A DNA stretch of 64,000 nt, from NCBI RefSeq assembly GCF_001715295.1, contig NZ_MDKB01000003.1, positions 62,001 to 126,000 on the forward strand, in the 5' to 3' direction. Below the pieces are notes generated by a model. The model searched no databases, was not told where the DNA came from, and worked only from the letters and a program-made list of their open reading frames with translations. Shown here piece by piece: positions 49,063 to 57,319 of this stretch. Numbering within the stretch: position 1 is the first letter of the stretch; each line of letters starts with the position of its first letter. This stretch comes from Streptomyces griseus (GTDB lineage Bacteria; Actinomycetota; Actinomycetes; Streptomycetales; Streptomycetaceae). A program made the translations under genes and the position numbers.

Positions 49063-49557
49063 ATGACGGAGAGCCCGCAGCGGAACCGGTCTGACGACCC
49101 CGGCAGCGTGTCCGGCGGGGAGGACAGCCGTCAGCACCAGCTCGCCAAGCGAGGCGGGGGAGCCCCCGCCACCCGTGGCCGTACCACCGTCGCCGACGGT
49201 GTGGTCGAGAAGATCGCCGGAATGGCGGCCCGTGACGTCGGTGGTGTCCACGCGATGGGCAGCGGCATGTCGCGTACGTTCGGCGCCGTACGCGACCGTG
49301 TGCCGGGGGGCGGCAAGTCCGTGACCCGTGGCGTCAAGGCCGAGGTCGGCGAATCGCAGACCGCCCTCGACCTCGAGATCGTCGTGGAGTACGGCGTGTC
49401 GATCTCGGACGTCGCCGGCGAGGTCCGGGAGAACGTCATCGCGGCGGTCGAGCGCATGACCGGCCTCGAGGTCGTCGAGGTCAACATCGCCGTCAGCGAC
49501 GTCAAGCTCCCCGACGAGGAGGACGACGAGGACCAGTCCGGGTCACGCGTGCAGTAG
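49063..49557 (+). CDS. Asp23/Gls24 family envelope-stress protein
   Basis: This 164-residue acidic protein has the Asp23 core: RTTVADGVVEKIAGMAARDVGGVHAMG, then VTRGVKAEVGESQTALDLEI, VVEYGVSISDVAGEVRENV and GLEVVEVNIAVSDVKLPDE. The family forms sheets or clusters beneath the cytoplasmic membrane in Gram-positive bacteria, held by AmaP, and responds to envelope stress. Both partners are encoded here (AmaP at 50810). The N-terminal 35 residues are disordered. It is the first gene of a five-gene plus-strand operon. Confidence 0.92.
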   Translation: MTESPQRNRSDDPGSVSGGEDSRQHQLAKRGGGAPATRGRTTVADGVVEKIAGMAARDVGGVHAMGSGMSRTFGAVRDRVPGGGKSVTRGVKAEVGESQTALDLEIVVEYGVSISDVAGEVRENVIAAVERMTGLEVVEVNIAVSDVKLPDEEDDEDQSGSRVQ

Positions 49558-49588
49558 TCCTCGTCCCCGAGGCAGTTGAGGAGCACAG

Positions 49589-49780
49589 ATGAGCATGGCT
49601 GTGGTCGGCCTGATCGCCGGCATGGCGCTCGGCTTCGCCGGGTATTTCGGCGGGTTCGGCGCGTTCCTGCTGGTCGCCGCGCTGGGGGCCGTCGGCTTCG
49701 TCGCCGGCCGCTTCCTGGACGGCGACCTGGAGCCCGGCGACTTCTTCCGGAGTCGCGAGCGCGGCGACCGGCGACGGTGA
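49589..49780 (+). CDS. Small membrane protein of the Asp23 operon (DUF2273-like)
   Basis: This 63-residue protein has two hydrophobic helices (VVGLIAGMALGFAGYFGGFG and AFLLVAALGAVGFVAGRFLD) joined by glycine, and a charged C-terminal tail (SRERGDRRR). Its size and position match the small two-helix proteins that accompany Asp23 and AmaP in Gram-positive bacteria. It may help anchor Asp23 at the membrane. The stop overlaps the next GTG (GTGA). A second ATG two codons downstream is possible. Confidence 0.82.
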   Translation: MSMAVVGLIAGMALGFAGYFGGFGAFLLVAALGAVGFVAGRFLDGDLEPGDFFRSRERGDRRR

Positions 49781-50130
49781 CGGCGGTGTCGGACCGGGTC
49801 GCCGCCGCGGGCCGCGGGGAGACCCGGATCGCCGACCGGGTCGTGGCCAAGATCGCGGCGCAGGCCGCCAGGGAGGCGGTCGCCGAGCCGCCCGGAGGCG
49901 GGAGGCCTCCGCGTGCCACGGTCACCGTGCACCGCGAGTCCGCCCGGGTACGCGTCAGCCTCGAACTCGGCTATCCGGGTGACATCGGCCGCCAGTGCGG
50001 GGCCGTGCGTCACCATGTCGCCGAGCGGGTAAGGGAACTGGCGGGGATGGAGGTGCCCGACGTGTCGGTGCGGGTCGAGCGGCTGCACCTCACGGAAGCG
50101 GGCGCCGCCCCGGAGGGGAGCACGAGATGA
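49777..50130 (+). CDS. Second, short Asp23-like protein
   Basis: This 117-residue protein has the core ETRIADRVVAKIAAQAAREAV, TVHRESARVRVSLELGYPGD and VAERVRELAGMEVPDVSVRV. It lacks the disordered N-terminus and acidic tail of the first Asp23 gene. It starts at GTG overlapping the previous stop and ends ATGA with the next gene. Two Asp23 paralogues in one operon suggest a hetero-assembly under the membrane. Confidence 0.83.
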   Translation: MTAVSDRVAAAGRGETRIADRVVAKIAAQAAREAVAEPPGGGRPPRATVTVHRESARVRVSLELGYPGDIGRQCGAVRHHVAERVRELAGMEVPDVSVRVERLHLTEAGAAPEGSTR

Positions 50131-50813
50131 GCGAACCCCAGGAGCCGCCGGACAGCACGCAGCGCCTGCCCACGACCGGGCCGGCGGCGTCCGGCGCCGT
50201 ACTCGACACGGTCCGGACCGGGTCGGGCTCGACCCACGAACCCGCGACCCCGACCGAGCGGACCGGCGGCCGGGCAGGCCGCTTCTGGTCCGCACGGAGG
50301 GTTCCCGCCGCCCTGGTCGCCCTGCTGGTCGTCGCGGGCGCCGGACTCCTGCTCTACGACGTCGCGGCGGTACGGACCGGCCACCCCGGCATGCGGTGGC
50401 GGCGTTCGCTCGCCGACGACCTGGCGAGCCGTCACCTCGACGACGTATGGGTGCTGACGGGCTCGGCGGTGGCGGCGGCCCTGGGCCTGTGGCTGCTGCT
50501 CCTCGCGCTGACCCCCGGCCTGCGCGCGCTGCTGCCGATGCGACGCGACCACCCCGGGGTACGGGCCGGACTCGACCGCTCCGCGGCTGCCATGGTCCTG
50601 CGCGACCGGGCCGCCGAGGTGCCCGGGGTGCAGTCCGTACGCGTGCGGATGCGGCGGCGCAGGGCGACCGTGCGTGCCGTCTCCCACTTCCGTGAACTCG
50701 ACGACGTACGGGGCGACCTGGACACCGCCGTGGGCACGGGCATCAGGGATCTGGGCCTGGCGCGGCCGCCCGGCCTGTCCGTCCATGTCCGCCGCCCTGC
50801 GAAGAAGAGGTGA
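50127..50813 (+). CDS. DUF6286-type membrane protein of the Asp23 operon
   Basis: This 228-residue protein has a disordered N-terminus of about 50 residues. Two membrane helices follow (VPAALVALLVVAGAGLLLYD at about 60-80 and LTGSAVAAALGLWLLLLALT at about 112-130). A C-terminal soluble domain comes last: VLRDRAAEVPGVQSVRVRMR, then VRAVSHFRELDDVRGDLDTA. That domain has the same VPGV...V pattern as Asp23 and AmaP. It overlaps both neighbours (ATGA and GTGA). It is likely a membrane anchor, parallel to AmaP. The DUF number is from memory. Confidence 0.78.
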   Translation: MSEPQEPPDSTQRLPTTGPAASGAVLDTVRTGSGSTHEPATPTERTGGRAGRFWSARRVPAALVALLVVAGAGLLLYDVAAVRTGHPGMRWRRSLADDLASRHLDDVWVLTGSAVAAALGLWLLLLALTPGLRALLPMRRDHPGVRAGLDRSAAAMVLRDRAAEVPGVQSVRVRMRRRRATVRAVSHFRELDDVRGDLDTAVGTGIRDLGLARPPGLSVHVRRPAKKR

Positions 50814-51397
50814 GGCACGTGATCGCGACCGTCAACCGGGTCCTGCTGGGCCTGGCCGGAGTGATCCTCCTCGTCGTCGGCGGCTCCGTCCTCGCCACGG
50901 GGCTCGGCGTGTCCGTGCCCTCCTGGTGGCCCTTCGACGGCCGGAACGACGTGCTGCTCAGCCGGGCCGACCGTTACCGCTGGCGGGACGAGGGCTGGTG
51001 GTGGCCGACCGTCATCGCGGTCCTCGCCGTCCTGGTGCTCCTCGCCCTGTGGTGGCTGCTGGCCCAGCTGCGGCGCGCGCGCCTCGCCGAGGTGCTGGTG
51101 GACAGCGGGGACGGCGAGGGCGCCCTGCTCAGGGGCAGGGCCCTGGAGGGCGTGCTCGGGGACGAGGCCGGTGCGATGGACGGGGTGTCCGACGCCAAGG
51201 TCGCGCTGATTGGCCGGCGGACCGCCCCGCGGGCCCGTGTCCGCCTGCTGCTGGAGCCGCACGCCGCCCCGGAGCAGGCGCTGCGCGGCCTGTCCGAGGG
51301 GGCGCTGTACCACGCGCGCACCTCGGCGGGCCTGGACGAGCTGCCGGCCGAGGTCCGCCTCAAGGCCGTCAAGCACCGTGCGCATCGGGTGAACTGA
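50810..51397 (+). CDS. amaP: AmaP, alkaline-shock-response membrane anchor protein
   Basis: This 195-residue protein has two membrane helices (VLLGLAGVILLVVGGSVLAT and WPTVIAVLAVLVLLALWWLL) with an exported loop containing SWWPFDGRNDVLLSRADRY. A cytoplasmic Asp23-like domain follows (residues 100-195, DGVSDAKVALIGRRTAPRAR). This is the layout of AmaP, which tethers Asp23 to the membrane in Staphylococcus. It is the last gene of the operon and starts at a GTG overlapping the previous stop; a second GTG three codons on is possible. Confidence 0.85.
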   Translation: MRHVIATVNRVLLGLAGVILLVVGGSVLATGLGVSVPSWWPFDGRNDVLLSRADRYRWRDEGWWWPTVIAVLAVLVLLALWWLLAQLRRARLAEVLVDSGDGEGALLRGRALEGVLGDEAGAMDGVSDAKVALIGRRTAPRARVRLLLEPHAAPEQALRGLSEGALYHARTSAGLDELPAEVRLKAVKHRAHRVN

Positions 51398-51408
51398 CGG
51401 CCCGCCGG

Positions 51409-52164
51409 TCAGAATCCGTGCCGGGCGCCGCCGTCGACGGGCACCATGATGCCCGTCAGGTAGGAGGCGGCGGGGGAGAGCAGGAAGGCCGAGGTCTTCC
51501 CGAACTCCTCCGGGGTGCCGTAGCGGCGCAGCGGGATGCGGGCCTCGTTGGCCGTGCGGGAGGCCTCCGCGTCGCCCGACAGGGCGTCCAGTTCGCGCAC
51601 CCGGTCGGTGTCGATCCTGGACGGCAGCACCCCGACGACCCGGATGCCGCGCGGGCCCAGTTCGTCGGCGAGGGACTTGGCGAAGCCGGCGAGACCGGGA
51701 CGCAGACCGTTGGAGATGGTCAGACCGGCGATCGGCTCGTGCACCGACCCGGACAGCACGAAGCCGATGACGCCGCCCTCGCCCAGTTCGGCGGCGGCCG
51801 TGCGGGCCAGGCGTACGGCACCGAGGAAGACCGACTCGAAGGCGGAGTGCCACTGCTCGTCGGTGTTGTCCGCGACGAAGCCGGGGGCCGGACCGCCGAC
51901 GCTGATGAGGATGCCGTCCAGCCGGCCGAACCGTTCCTTCGCGGCATCGACGAGACGCCGGGCCGCCTCCGGGTCGCCGTTGTCGGCGGCGAGGCCGGCC
52001 GCGTCCGGCCCGAGTTCACCGACGGCCGCCGCGACGCTCTTCTCGTCCCGGCCGGAGATGATCACCTTCGCGCCGTCGGCGACGAGGGCGTGCGCGGTGG
52101 CGTTGCCCAGCCCGCGGGTCGCGCCGGTGACGATGTACACGCGGTCCTTCAGTCCAAGATCCAT
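51409..52164 (-). CDS. SDR-family oxidoreductase with altered catalytic motif
   Basis: This 251-residue Rossmann enzyme has a normal cofactor site (VYIVTGATRGLGNATAHALV) and NAG-like segment (GILISVGGPAPGF). The catalytic serine is in GFVLSGSVHEP. Where Tyr-x3-Lys is expected, the sequence is ISNGLRPGLAGFAKSLADE, so Ser-x3-Arg occupies those positions. Such S-N-x-x-R members exist in the classical SDR group, but their reactions are poorly known. It probably binds NAD(P)H; a redox role is uncertain. It is convergent with amaP and lies just downstream of the GH15 gene. Confidence 0.86.
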   Translation of the reverse strand: MDLGLKDRVYIVTGATRGLGNATAHALVADGAKVIISGRDEKSVAAAVGELGPDAAGLAADNGDPEAARRLVDAAKERFGRLDGILISVGGPAPGFVADNTDEQWHSAFESVFLGAVRLARTAAAELGEGGVIGFVLSGSVHEPIAGLTISNGLRPGLAGFAKSLADELGPRGIRVVGVLPSRIDTDRVRELDALSGDAEASRTANEARIPLRRYGTPEEFGKTSAFLLSPAASYLTGIMVPVDGGARHGF

Positions 52165-52168
52165 GGCT

Positions 52169-53962
52169 CTATCCTGCCGCGTCCCCGGCGCTGAGGTCGA
52201 CCGCGCTGTTCACCAGGCCGATGTGGCTGAACGCCTGCGGGTAGTTGCCGAGCTGGCGCCGGTTCACCGGGTCGTACTCCTCCGCCAGCAGCCCCACGTC
52301 GTTGCGCAGGGCGAGGAGACGCTCGAAGAGTTCCTCGGCCTCCTGGGTCCTGCCCGTCCGCTGCAACGCGTCGACCAGCCAGAACGAGCAGACGACGAAG
52401 GCGCCCTCGCCGCCGGGCAGACCGTCCACGGACGCGCCCTCGGTGCTGTAGCGGCGGATCAGCCCGTCGTGGGCGAGCTCGTCGCGGACCGCGTCGACCG
52501 TGCCGACGACCCGGGGGTCGTCCGGCGGCAGGAATCCGGTCCGCACGATGAGCAGCGTCGCCGCGTCCAGCTCACGGGAGCCGTAGTACTGGGTGAAGGT
52601 GTTGCGCTCCGGGTCGTAGCCCTTCTCGCAGACCTCGGCGTGCACCGCGTCCCGCATCACCCGCCAGCGGTCGGCGTCGCCGGGCAGCTGGGGGTACTGC
52701 TCCAGGGTGCGTACCGCGCGGTCGGCCGCGACCCACGCCATGATCTTCGAGTGGACGAAGTGCCTCCGCTGTCCCCGGATCTCCCACAGACCCTCGTCCG
52801 GCTCGCGCCAGGTCGACTCCAGGAAGCCGAGCAGGCTGAGCTGCAGGTTCCAGGCGTGCGGCTTGTCGTCGAGCCCGGCCTCGCGGGCCACCCTGAGCGA
52901 GTCGATGACCTCGCCGTACACGTCGAGCTGCCGCTGCCGCACGGCCGCGTTGCCCGTGCGGACCGGCCGGGAGTTCTCGTACCCGTTCAGCCACGGCAGT
53001 TCCGTCTCGGGCAGCCGGCGTTCGCCGCCGAGCCCGTACATGATCTGCAGGTCCGCCGGGTCGCCGGCGACGGCCCGCAGCAGCCAGTCCCGCCAGGCCG
53101 CCGCCTCCTCGACGTATCCGGCCGAGATCATGGCCCCGAGCGTGAGGGTGGAGTCCCGCAGCCAGCAGTAGCGGTAGTCCCAGTTCCGTACGCCGCCGAT
53201 CTCCTCCGGCAGGGAGGTGGTCAGGGCGGCCACGATCCCGCCGGTCGGGGCGTAGGTGAGTGCCTTCAGGGTGATGAGGGAGCGGAGCACCGCCTGCCGG
53301 TGCCTGCCCCGGTAGGTGCACTGCGCCGACCACTTCGCCCAGTCGGTGAGGGTGTGCCTCAGCGCCTTGTGCGGATCGATCAGCTTCGGGCGCGGGGAGT
53401 GCGAGGGGTGCCAGGTCAGCACGAACGCCACGCTCTCGCCCTCGGTGACCGTGAAGGAGGAGCAGGTGCTGAACTGCTGGCCCCAGGTCTTGACCGGTGG
53501 CTCACTGCGCAGCCAGACGGAGTCGGGGCCGGCCACCGCGACCCGGTGGCCCTCGGAGCGGCGCATCCACGGCACCACGGAACCGAAGTCGAAGCGCAGC
53601 CGCAGGACCGAACTCATCTCGACGCTGCCGCTGACGCCCTCGACGATCCGCATGACGTCGGGCGCCTTGTCGCGCTGCGGCATGAAGTCGATGACCTTGA
53701 CCGTCCCGGTCCTGGTCTCCCAGTAGGTCTCCAGGACCAGGGAGTCGTCCACGTAGGCGCGCCGGGTGCAGGTGTCGTCGCTGTCCGTGCCCTGGGGGGC
53801 GATGCGCCAGTGGCCGTTGTCCTCGTCGCCCAGGAGGGCGGCGAAGCAGGCACCGGAGTCGAAGCGCGGCAGGCACAGCCAGTCCACGGAACCGTTCCTG
53901 CCGACCAGGGCGGCGGTCTGGAGATCGCCGATGAGGGCGTAGTCCTCGATGCGTGGGGTCAC
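52169..53962 (-). CDS. Glycoside hydrolase family 15 (trehalase/glucoamylase type)
   Basis: This 597-residue protein without signal peptide acts in the cytoplasm. It begins IEDYALIGDLQTAALVGRNGSVDWLCLPRF, the N-terminal domain shared by actinobacterial GH15 trehalases. The catalytic barrel has the acid region PEEIGGVRNWDYRYCWLRDS and the base in VGLLAEEYDPVNRRQLGNYP. Mycobacterial homologues hydrolyse trehalose, so trehalose turnover is the leading guess; a role on short alpha-glucans is possible. It lies 4 bp before the SDR gene. Confidence 0.9.
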   Translation of the reverse strand: MTPRIEDYALIGDLQTAALVGRNGSVDWLCLPRFDSGACFAALLGDEDNGHWRIAPQGTDSDDTCTRRAYVDDSLVLETYWETRTGTVKVIDFMPQRDKAPDVMRIVEGVSGSVEMSSVLRLRFDFGSVVPWMRRSEGHRVAVAGPDSVWLRSEPPVKTWGQQFSTCSSFTVTEGESVAFVLTWHPSHSPRPKLIDPHKALRHTLTDWAKWSAQCTYRGRHRQAVLRSLITLKALTYAPTGGIVAALTTSLPEEIGGVRNWDYRYCWLRDSTLTLGAMISAGYVEEAAAWRDWLLRAVAGDPADLQIMYGLGGERRLPETELPWLNGYENSRPVRTGNAAVRQRQLDVYGEVIDSLRVAREAGLDDKPHAWNLQLSLLGFLESTWREPDEGLWEIRGQRRHFVHSKIMAWVAADRAVRTLEQYPQLPGDADRWRVMRDAVHAEVCEKGYDPERNTFTQYYGSRELDAATLLIVRTGFLPPDDPRVVGTVDAVRDELAHDGLIRRYSTEGASVDGLPGGEGAFVVCSFWLVDALQRTGRTQEAEELFERLLALRNDVGLLAEEYDPVNRRQLGNYPQAFSHIGLVNSAVDLSAGDAAG

Positions 53963-54032
53963 GCTGTGGCGTCTTCCCGAAGCCGGGCCCTGTTAAGCAG
54001 GACGGCCGGGGCGAAAGCGGTACGGGAAGGAT

Positions 54033-54827
54033 CTACGCGTGTGCCGGCTCCGGCTCGGCGGCCGTCGCGCCGTCCCGGGCGGCCTGGTCGAGGTCCTTCT
54101 TCTCCCGGCGCACGAGAATCACCCAGCCGACGGGGACCCCGGCAGCGAAGAGCCACCACTGGACCGCGTAAGCCATGTGCGGGCCGATGGAGCCGTCGTC
54201 GGGGGCCGCGATCGTCTCGGGACTGCCGTCGGCCGGTTCGGGGGCGGTCAGCTCGAGGTAGCCGCCCATGACCGGGCGGCCGAGCACCTGTGCCTGCTGG
54301 GCGCTGTTGATGAGCATCACCTGGCGGTCCGGCAGACCCGCCAGGTCCTTGATGCCGCTGGCGCCCGTCGTCTCGTCCGCCTTGAGCCGGCCGGTGACGG
54401 TGACCTCGCCGCGTGGCGGCGGCGGGACCTTCGGGAAGGCCTCCTGGGTGGCGGCCGCGGGGACCCAGCCGCGGTTGACGAGGACCGTGCCACCGCCCTT
54501 GAGGTCCAAGGGGGTCAGTACGAGGACGCCGATGCGCTCGTCCCGCGAGGTACGGCGCCGCACGACCACCTCGTGCGCGGTGTCGAACGTCCCGGTGGCC
54601 GTCACGGTCCGCCAGTAGTCGGAGCGGGGAACCGTGTGCCCCGGTGAGGTGAGACGTGTGACGGGGGCCGGAGCGGCCTCGAGGTTCCGGGTGATCAGCG
54701 CGTTCTGGGCGACGCGGTGCTCATGCCGGTGCAGCTGCCAGAAACCCAGCTCGACCATCGTGGGGATCAGGGCGAGGACGAGGAGGGTGACGATCACCCA
54801 CTGCCGGGTCAACAGGAAGCGGTACAC
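54033..54827 (-). CDS. SURF1-family cytochrome c oxidase assembly protein
   Basis: This 264-residue membrane protein has an N-terminal helix (WVIVTLLVLALIPTMVELGF) and a C-terminal helix (YAVQWWLFAAGVPVGWVILV) with an extracytoplasmic domain between them. WRTVTATGTFD, VLVNRGWVP and GYLELT are SURF1 marks. It assists heme a insertion into subunit I of the aa3 oxidase. The GTG at 54827 is chosen; a longer frame starts at 54890. No oxidase structural genes are nearby. Confidence 0.88.
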   Translation of the reverse strand: MYRFLLTRQWVIVTLLVLALIPTMVELGFWQLHRHEHRVAQNALITRNLEAAPAPVTRLTSPGHTVPRSDYWRTVTATGTFDTAHEVVVRRRTSRDERIGVLVLTPLDLKGGGTVLVNRGWVPAAATQEAFPKVPPPPRGEVTVTGRLKADETTGASGIKDLAGLPDRQVMLINSAQQAQVLGRPVMGGYLELTAPEPADGSPETIAAPDDGSIGPHMAYAVQWWLFAAGVPVGWVILVRREKKDLDQAARDGATAAEPEPAHA

Positions 54828-54886
54828 CCCATGACCGTACAACCGGGGCCATGGGGTGCGGCACGGAGGGGTCCCCGTGGGGCCCG

Positions 54887-55120
54887 TCATACTTTGTCCA
54901 CGATGCCCGCCCTTCCCTCGGCCCGGGCGCAGTGACCGCCGCAGTACCAGTGGCCGTCGACCTCGACGCCCTGGCCGATGACCTGCACCCGGCAGTGCTC
55001 ACAGATGGGCGCCATGCGGTGGATGGCGCAGGAGAAGCAGTCGAAGACGTGTACCGCCCCCTGCGCGTGCACCTCGAAGGACATCCCGTAGTCGTTTCCG
55101 CAAACCTCACAACGTGCCAT
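54887..55120 (-). CDS. Small double zinc-ribbon protein
   Basis: This 77-residue protein has eight cysteines in four pairs: CEVC at the N-terminus, CFSC, CEHC, and CGGHC near the C-terminus. Several histidines lie between them. Pairs one with two and three with four could form two zinc ribbons. A segment VDGHWYCGGHCARAEG resembles treble-clef or metallothionein-like ends. There is no catalytic motif. It may bind zinc, nucleic acid or a partner protein. It sits 59 bp upstream of the surf1 start on the same strand. Function unknown. Confidence 0.82.
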   Translation of the reverse strand: MARCEVCGNDYGMSFEVHAQGAVHVFDCFSCAIHRMAPICEHCRVQVIGQGVEVDGHWYCGGHCARAEGRAGIVDKV

Positions 55121-55183
55121 GCGCCACAGGGTGGGATGCCGGGCGGCGGCGGGCGAGCGGTTGACGGGCGAGTCGTGGCCGGT

Positions 55184-56185
55184 TCACTCCGATGACGGTG
55201 ACGGCGGGGGCACCGCCACCGTGCGGGCCGGGGCCACGTCACGCAGCAGATGGGTGAAGGCGCTCTCCTCCACGATCGGGGTACCGAACGACTTCGCCTT
55301 GACGGTCTTGGACGTCGCCGAGTCCGGATCGTTGGTGACGAGCAGACTCGTCAGCCGGGAGACGCTGGTCGCCACGTGCAGCCCGGCTTCCACCGCCCGG
55401 TCCTCCAGGAGCTCGCGGTCGACGGAGGTGTCCCCGGAGAACGCCACCCGCATGCCCTGCATCAGGGGCCGGTCCGGCCGGTACCTGCCCGGGTTCGGGT
55501 ACGGACACGCGGGGCGCCTGCGTGCGGGGCGCCAGCTGCCCTGGGCGCGGGACGGCCGGTAGCCGGCGCGCGGGACGACGGGGGAGTCCTGCCACTCGGT
55601 CAGCGGGCGGCACTCCAGCAACGGCAGGCGCACACCGTCCCGGGCCGCCGCGTGCAGGCTCGGCCGGAACGCCTCGGCCAGCACCCGGGCGTCGTCCAGC
55701 GCGTGGTGCGCGCGCTGCTGGACCACACCGAAGTGCGCGGCCAGCGACTCCAGCTTGTGGTTGGGCAGGGGCAGCCGGAGCTCCTTGGAGAGCGCGATGG
55801 TGCACAGGCGCTGCTCCACGGGCGCGGTGACCGCAGCCCGCGCGTACTCCCTGGCCAGCATCGACCAGTCGAACGCCGCGTTGTGCGCGACGAGCACCCG
55901 CCCGGCGAGACGTTCGGACAGTTGCGTGGCCACCTCCGGGAAGAGGGGCGCGCCCTCCAGTACGTCGCTGGTCAGCCCGTGGATCCAGACCGGGCCCGGA
56001 TCCCGCTCGGGATTCACCAGCGTGTACCAGTGGTCCTCGACGTTGCCCAGGGCGTCCAGGCGGTAGACGGCGGCGGAGACTATCCGGTCGTCGCGGGCGA
56101 GTCCGGTGGTCTCCACGTCGACGACCGCGTACCCCCGGGGGTACGCGGTCGGCCACGGCACTGCGGTCTGACGGTCGTCGAGCAT
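55184..56185 (-). CDS. DEDDh 3'-5' exonuclease with C-terminal BRCT domain
   Basis: This 333-residue protein has exonuclease motif I in YAVVDVETTGLARDD, motif II in LVAHNAAFDWSMLA and motif III in HHALDDARVLAEAF, giving the D-E-D-D-H metal set of DnaQ-like enzymes. After a Pro/Arg-rich linker (about 200-240), residues 248-320 form a BRCT module (MRVAFSGDTSVDRELLEDRA, then TSLLVTNDP). It would trim 3' ends in DNA repair or proofreading, with BRCT guiding partner or end binding. The ATG at 56185 or a GTG two codons earlier starts it. Confidence 0.9.
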   Translation of the reverse strand: MLDDRQTAVPWPTAYPRGYAVVDVETTGLARDDRIVSAAVYRLDALGNVEDHWYTLVNPERDPGPVWIHGLTSDVLEGAPLFPEVATQLSERLAGRVLVAHNAAFDWSMLAREYARAAVTAPVEQRLCTIALSKELRLPLPNHKLESLAAHFGVVQQRAHHALDDARVLAEAFRPSLHAAARDGVRLPLLECRPLTEWQDSPVVPRAGYRPSRAQGSWRPARRRPACPYPNPGRYRPDRPLMQGMRVAFSGDTSVDRELLEDRAVEAGLHVATSVSRLTSLLVTNDPDSATSKTVKAKSFGTPIVEESAFTHLLRDVAPARTVAVPPPSPSSE

Positions 56186-56344
56186 GGTCACAGAGAATAC
56201 GGGCCGGGACCGACAGCCTCCTATCCGGTCGGCCGGGGCCGAGGGCGGGACGTGAACCCCGGAGGCGCGCTGCGGAGTTGGCGGCCGCGCCCGGCAGGGC
56301 GGGTCGAGGTGCGCCGGGCGAGGGTGCGGTGAGACGCTTCCGGG

Positions 56345-57064
56345 GTGACGGAGACGCAGCCGCAGGACCACAACGAACCGCACGAAAACGGACTCGGGGT
56401 CCGGCTCAACTGGCTGCGGGCCGCCGTGCTCGGGGCCAACGACGGTGTGGTCTCCACCGCCGGCCTCGTGGTCGGCGTGGCCGGGGCCACCCAGGACCGC
56501 GGCACCCTGGTGACCGCCGGGCTGGCCGGACTGCTCGCGGGTTCCCTGTCGATGGCGGCGGGGGAGTACGTGTCGGTGTCCACCCAGCGCGACTCGGAGA
56601 GGGCGGCGCTCGCCATGGAGAAGCGCGAGCTGGCGGAGACCCCCGAGGCCGAACTCGTCGAACTGGCGGGCATGCTGGAGGACAAGGGGCTGAGCGCGGA
56701 GGTCGCCCGGGAGGCCGCCGCCCAGCTCACCCGGCGCGACGCCCTGCGCGCGCACGCCGAGGTCGAACTGGGCATCGACCCCGACGAGCTGACCAACCCC
56801 TGGCACGCGGCGGGCGCGAGCTTCCTGGCCTTCACGGTCGGGGCGCTGCTGCCGCTGCTGGCCATCGTGCTGCCGCCCGTCGCGGTGCGGCTGCCCGTCA
56901 CGGTCGTCTCGGTGCTCGCCGCGCTGGCCTTCACCGGCTGGTGGAGCGCGCGACTGGGCGAGGCGCCGGCGGGGCGTGCGGTGCTGCGGAACACGGCCGG
57001 GGGAGCGGTGGCGATGGCGGTGACGTACGCGGTGGGGGCGCTGCTGGGCGCGGCGGGGGTGTAG
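56345..57064 (+). CDS. VIT1/CCC1-family iron or manganese transporter
   Basis: This 239-residue membrane protein has five segments. The family core is LRAAVLGANDGVVSTAGLVVGVAGA, then LAGLLAGSLSMAAGEYVSVSTQRD, with the metal-binding Glu/Met of the cytoplasmic loop. The amphipathic middle (AMEKRELAETPEAELVELAG) is the metal-binding domain. Relatives export iron or manganese from the cytosol. The GTG start is preceded only by GAGACGCTTCCGG. It is divergent from the nuclease gene. Confidence 0.88.
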   Translation: MTETQPQDHNEPHENGLGVRLNWLRAAVLGANDGVVSTAGLVVGVAGATQDRGTLVTAGLAGLLAGSLSMAAGEYVSVSTQRDSERAALAMEKRELAETPEAELVELAGMLEDKGLSAEVAREAAAQLTRRDALRAHAEVELGIDPDELTNPWHAAGASFLAFTVGALLPLLAIVLPPVAVRLPVTVVSVLAALAFTGWWSARLGEAPAGRAVLRNTAGGAVAMAVTYAVGALLGAAGV

Positions 57065-57124
57065 ACCGGGGGCCGGAGGCGTGCCGGGGTGCCGGGCGGC
57101 GTCCGCGGGGACGGACGCTCACGG

Positions 57125-57204
57125 GCCGAGGTGCTCAGGGGCCGAGGTGTGTGGGGTCTGCGGTGCCGGCGGCCCGAGGTGCTCGACGCCCGAGGTGCTC
57201 ACGA
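57125..57204. repeat. Tandem repeat with 16-bp period
   Basis: GCCGAGGTGCTC-type units start at 57125, 57141, 57173 and 57189; position 57157 holds a degraded unit in phase, and a very weak one may follow at 57205. The array lies in the 255-bp gene-free gap before the sterol desaturase gene. Confidence 0.7.
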
Positions 57205-57319
57205 CCCATGAGACGTGGGGGTCTTGGCGGGATCCGACAACCACTCCTGACGCCAGGTCTCACATACTTGTCGGTAACAACCTCTATGCGTAGCCCCCCG
57301 GCGGCTCTACGGTGCTCGG

